From Nymphaea colorata (Eukaryota > Streptophyta > Magnoliopsida > Nymphaeales > Nymphaeaceae), in contig NC_045144.1 in assembly GCF_008831285.2 (NCBI RefSeq), positions 2,906,268-2,970,267 on the forward strand: a DNA stretch of 64,000 nucleotides, written 5' to 3'. Every line of letters starts with the position of its first letter. The first letter of the stretch is position 1. The notes beneath the pieces were generated by a model. It saw nothing but the letters and a program-made list of their open reading frames with translations. It had not been told where the DNA came from and did not search any database. The position numbers and the translations under genes were made by a program. This document shows positions 23,801 through 29,800 of this stretch, one piece after another.

Positions 23801-26800
23801 CAAAAACACGCAACTCCTCATAACGTGGCTGCTCTTGGTGTAAAAGAAAAAATGGTGATTTTCCATCAAGCAAAGTCAATGGCAATCGATTTATAACATG
23901 TACAGCCGTATGGAAAGCCTTGGTCCACAATGTCATAGGTAAGTCTGTTTCATGCATCATGCTAAGTGCACTTTCAACAATGTGCCTGTGTTTCCTTTCA
24001 GCAATTTCGTTTTGCTGAGGTGTATGCGGACATGAAATTTGTCTAGTGATCCCATTATCTAGTAAGTACTCAGTAAATTCATTAGAAATAAATTCACCAC
24101 CACCATCACATTGAAAATGCACAATATTACTGGAATATTTATTTTGAACTAAGGCATGAAATTGAGTGAATAGGCGAAAAACTTCTGATTTGTGTTTCAT
24201 GAAATGGATCCAAGTATATCGGGAATATGAATCAACAAAAATGACATAGTATCTACTCCCAGAAGAAGAAGGAACTGGAGCAGGCCCCCAAACATCAGAA
24301 TATATGGTGTCAAAAACCTTTGGAGCTCTTTTATTTATTAATTGAAAAAGAAGGGCATGGCTCTTACAGATATGACAACTCGAGCACATGCTGGACTCAC
24401 TGACATAACTCAGACTGGACTTATCTAAGAGCCCATCTGCAACAAGACTTCGAACAAAAGATTGACTACAATGAGCTAACCGGCCATGCCAAATGGATGG
24501 TTTATTATACTCAGTGACATTGACTTCACTATGACTTGGAAAACATGAATCAGAAGGGTGAGATTTTGACATCTGTGGAGCTCCTTTAAGGACATACATA
24601 TCTCCTTTGCGAGTGCCCTCAGCGAATGTCTTCTTGGTTCGAGCATCCTTGACATAAACAGAAGAGGGTGTGAATTCAACAGAGGATTGAGTATCATCAA
24701 TAAGCTTGGACACTGAAATAATATTTTTCTTGACACTTGGAACAACAAGAACATTCTTTAATGGAATCGAAGAAGAGCCCATAGAAATTTGTACATTTCC
24801 AATGTGTGATATTGTGTGATGGGAACCATCTCCCGTGACAACTGAGCCTTTATCTAAATAAGGGAGAGCACTAGAGAGATTACCTGCGTCACCAGTAACA
24901 TGGGCTGCTGCTCCAGAGTCCACATACCATTCTCCTTGCTCGTTTTGTTTCAAATGAAGCTTAGACAGGGCTGTCATGAGGAGTTGTTGTACGTCTGCTG
25001 AAACATTAGATCCAGATGATGATGAAGCTGACCCTGCTGCTGCCTTGTTCTCACGTCTAATCTGATTATTTTTGTTCTGCGGGTTGTGCCAACATTCTGA
25101 CTTTACATGTCCCCTCTTGTTGCAATAGAAACAAGTCGGAACCCTTCTAGATGTGGCAGATGTAGTGTTCATGCCCTGTGGTGTTGGGAGAATCCCTCTT
25201 CCCATTCCTGTAACGCGCGGCGTTTGGGCGGAGCGGGTCGGGTCAGGGTCCAGACCCGGACCCTAGCCCCACGCGAGAGGAGCCCGACGCTGTCCCTCCT
25301 CCCTCGCATTCTCTTCTCCTTCGCTTTCCTCTTACCGTCTCTTCCTTACCCACGACCGGAGCTCAGGGAAGAAGGCGACGGCGGCGGCGGCGGCGACGAC
25401 GGCGGCGTTGAGGTGAACCCTGTCGTCCCCTGCCTCTTCCTCTCTTCTCTTTTCTTCTCCTTCCCGTTTTCTTTCCCTTCTCCCTCTCCCACCGTCTCTC
25501 GTCTCCCCTCTCCACCGAACGACCCTCCCTCTCCCACTGTCTCTCGTCTCCCCTCTCTACCGAACGACTCTCCCTCTCCCACTGTCACTCGTCTCACTCT
25601 CCACCGTCTCTCTCTCTTCTCTCCCGTCCTCTCCCCTCACTGCCTTCTTTTCCCCTTTTGACCGAACCCTCTCCCCATTTTCTGCTCGTTTTCGATTTTT
25701 CTCCAATCAAGTACTTTCTCTCACTGATTTTCACTGTGCTATCACTGTTGGATCCGTTTTCAGCTTGGGGATTTGTCTTCCCCCTCGTAACAGCAATTAG
25801 AGAAGGCCTTGGTAGTGGCGGCATTGGAGGATTTTAGCCGTTTGGGGACCACTTGGACGCGTGAGGTGGCTGCCGGGAGGATTACAACAGTTTAGACCTT
25901 CAATCGGGGTGAGCAAGGCGAAATTGAACCTATTTTTATGATATATTTCTCTTTGGAACGCTCATAATTATTGGTTGAGCATGCTAGAGCTTTGAATTGA
26001 TTATTTGGAACACATGTTAGTGATTTCGTTTTTGGGGAAAAGCTTGCGATTATGTTGGGAAGCGAAGATTCATATTTTGGATGATCATTTAAGCATGATA
26101 GATTAATTTTCGAAGCATTAGGGGAGACATGGTAGAGTTTGTGAGGTTGAGGGGAAGATTTAGGACCGTTTTAGTGAGCCTGTAGCACGCGTTTTTGTGA
26201 ACGGGTGCATCTTGGAGTTAAATAGGGATAACGTACATAAGTTGGAAATATCTTTGGGGTAGACGCCTTGATTTAAGAAAAAGGGAATTTTGAGAAAGGC
26301 GTTAGTGATAGACGGATTGATGGCTTTGAGTTTTGGCATCTATTGGCACAGCTAGGAGTGGGAAGTGACCCTATTGGAGAACTTGTGGGTCGACACTACC
26401 CGTCGACACCCTCTTGAGGCGATGACGCGTGTCTCAATGACCTTGTTTTGTTTTTGTTTGAATTGTTGAGGTTTGTAGTAGGAATCTTATCTTGTGTTTG
26501 TGTCTGCAGGTTCACCGGGTACGTCCCGTCGACCTTGAGTTACCGGATTCGAAGCTCGAGGCATTTTGAAGATTCTTGTGAACGCGCCACAGGTATGGCG
26601 ACATTCCAGGCAAATCCCTGCCTGGGCAAGTGAATGAATGTGTGTTCCTAGGATCATGGGATCCTAGGATTTGTGATATGAATTGATTGAGTGTTCCGTG
26701 AATGAATATGTGTATGCATGTACATAAATTGATATATGATATGAATTGTTTTGAAAGACTTATAGTAATTGTTTTGATAATGTTACGCATTGCATGTGCA

Positions 26801-29800
26801 TGCTAGAATTGATAACTGTTTAGGACAGATGAGGCGGGGTATCGAGTCGAGTGTCTCCTCGACCCCAATGGTGCATTAGAAAGCATTCTAGCATGATAAC
26901 TGCATAGGACAGCTACGAGCCCACCACAGATTGAGACTACTTTCTGTGGTTTGGCTAAGTTTTCAAAGATGTGATTGTTATGATGATGAATGTGAATGTT
27001 ATGTTTTTTGAATACTCATTGCCGCGGGCAATGATGCAAATGTTTGCACAGTGGGTAGTTGTACCCATATTGTTATGACGGCTAGCCAAAACTGTTGTGG
27101 TTATGTGTAACCCTCGTGTGGAGGCAATTGGAGGTGTGGGTTCACTCGTGAAGTGAACCAACCTCAGGAGCTAGCCAGTTAAATGTGTTTGTGCAAGTAT
27201 AAGTATAAGAATGAAAGAATAAGAGATGAGAGGCCAGTGGGATGTGACTATGTATATGGGAGTTGTCCCACTTTCGCCACTGGTCTCGCCTGTTCGGAGC
27301 GCAGGCGGTGCAAGGCCCCAGGGTACTGTTGTGTGATGTGCTTGGAGCGTAGGCTCCCGCCTTCCCAACCTGGGTGTCCTAGGGAAGGCTGAGTATCTCT
27401 CCTTGGAATTCACACATCCATGGATGAGTGCTCTACCGCTGCAGCGGATAGATGGATCCATACTGTTCTGGGCCACCACGGGGGTTGTCTCTCGGCTGTG
27501 GGCCGCCCGCGGTGTGCACGTGCCTGTGTTTGCACCCACAGGAACTGTAAATTCACTGATAGTAATGAAACTGCAATGTATGTGATTGAAATATATAGGA
27601 TTGTTGTGCATGTGACTGTTGTGCTTATGAATGCAAGTGACATGTTGATGATGCCTTGCATGTGATTGAAATTATGTTATTGTAGCCATTGAGTGGCGTC
27701 TGCATGTCGTGTCTTGACACGACATAATGATAGATTGTTCTGATGTTTGTTTGTGTACTGAGCCCGACCTAAGAGGGCTTGGACTTTTCCTGGCTTGTTG
27801 CCATACTGCGAAGGCTAAGCCTTCAGTTGTTTCCTTTTTTTCAGGTTTTGGTGTACCCGGGGCAGCAGGCTGAGCAGATGGCTACACTCACGTCCTACTG
27901 GGGAGGTTTTGGGTTTTGTTTTGTTCTTGTAGTGCCGGCGCGTCGGGTTTTTGGTTTTACTGATGCCTTGTTTTTGATTAGGCATCGATGTTGTGATTTT
28001 GGGGCATTTTTGTCAAATGTACAATTGAATTGAAATGCTATATAATGGAAAGCTTGCCCCATTGTTTTGAATTGTATGGCTCATTCCTTTTTGAACTATT
28101 GTGTAGTCACACCTCGATGTTGGATGTTAGAAAAAAAATGTTTGAGTGTCAAAAAGGTCGGGGTGTGACAATTCCTGCCTGAGGAATCCAAGTACGAGTG
28201 CGATTCCCTTGCAATGCATGTGTCCTTGTGATCAGTACATTGTGACTGTTGGAAGGAATCAAATTCTGTCACTGAACACGACTAGCTTCGTGTTGGAATA
28301 ACTTAGCCTTGAGATCTTCGAAAGATGGAAGAATAGGTAGGACTTCCAAGGCTGTGCAAAAAATATCAAAATCTGTTCCCAGTCCACTCAAGGCTTGTTG
28401 CACTTTGTCCTTGTCGCTGACGGGATGTCCAATGGCAGCAAGTTGATCACTTACACTTTTAATTTCATTCAAATATTCCAAAACAGTACGCGTCCCACGC
28501 TTGATGTCCTGAAATTGCCTTCTTAACTGCAGAAAACGTGCTTCGGATACTTGAGAATACGTGGTGGCAAGGGTAGACCACAACTCTAGGGCTGTTAAAT
28601 CATCATCAATACCTCCTAATACTTCCTCTGACAAAGTAGAAGTAATATAGGCAACAAGGGACTGGTCGTGAGCCAGCCAAGCTTCATACTCAGGATTATT
28701 TTCAGTAATGGTTTCATATTCAAATCTGATTTCACTCATAGCCGCAGCCCCAGCAGCTTGATCTCCCACTACGGTCTTCTTCACTTCACGGTCAATATAC
28801 ATAGGAGGTGCTGGAGTGGTCCCATCGATATGCCCGTAGAGTCTATGACTTTTGATAAAAGGGACTATTTGACGTTTCCAAGTCAAATAGTTACTATGAT
28901 TCAGCTTTTGAGAAATAAGTTGGGAGAGAAAGCTGGAAGATAGAAGAGAGGGGGTCGGCTGATCCATAATTGATTTAGGGCAACGACAGAAATTAGGGCA
29001 AAACGATGAGAAGATTAGGGCACAACGATTAGGACAAATCAATTAGGGCAAATCACGCAAGATTTAGGGCAGAAACTGAAAAGAGGGATGATCACGCCAG
29101 AAAAGAAAGAATTGAGGGCAGATTAGGGCTAATCACATCAAACTGAAATCACTCACCGGAGGACGATGCAACCTGGCTCTGATACCATGTAAGAATCTTC
29201 ACAAAGTACTCGTCTCTCCGTATGCAAAACAGATATGTTGAGAAGAGAGGATGAAAGAAGACGATGGAGGAAAGGGAGCAGCCGGCTTAACACAGCCCTG
29301 CGTTCCTTAATCTTTAATTAAAGAATAACCCTAATAGGTTACAACAGATTTGTACATAAAAAGATAAAATATTACAAGAGAGCCACCGCCTAGTAACTTT
29401 AGGCGTGTGGATATAAGGAGAATGGATCGGGTCTGAACAGACCCGATCCCCATACGCTAACAGCAATTAGACTACTAAAAGTTGTTATGTAAGTTAAGTG
29501 AGCCTTAATTACATGGTGCTGTAGTTTTAAACAGTATCTCAAGATGACCAAGAACAGGTCCATAAAAAATTCAACCGTGAAGGTTTTAATGTCAACTCCA
29601 ATGGACTATTCAATAGGAATATATCTTAATTTGATATGTCCTCGTACAGATTTCCTTGGTTATTCAGTACCAAATGCTTACTTGGACTTGTAACTTTGTT
29701 GTCTTTGTAGGAGATGAACTTTATGACTTTGCTACCACAATTCGTTTTCCGCATCTTCCAGCATTTGCTTTGGAATATATCCCTAATCGTGACTCCTTAG

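Larger units (their letters stand above)
21412..29462 (-). mobile_element. Copia element G, full-length, very young, carrying a nested solo LTR
   Basis: The left LTR (3' on the minus strand) is 21412-21686 and the right LTR (5') is 29188-29462. Both are 275 bp and differ at one position (C at 21,656 versus T). A perfect target-site duplication GCAAT lies at 21407-21411 and 29463-29467. The primer binding site (complement of GGCTCTGATACCA, 29175-29187) adjoins the 5' LTR. Without the nested 2,962-bp LTR and its duplication, the element is 5,084 bp. The polypurine tract is atypical (TTGAGCGGAGC). It lies antisense in an LKR/SDH intron. Confidence 0.96.

Noticed and set aside
25107-25661. Open plus-strand frame of 184 codons over a CT-rich region
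   Set aside because: It overlaps the antisense pol frame and the GC/CT-rich start of the long solo LTR; composition is repeat-driven.
27171-27661. Frames of 80-146 codons within the solo LTR
   Set aside because: They overlap on both strands, lack family features, and lie in LTR sequence.
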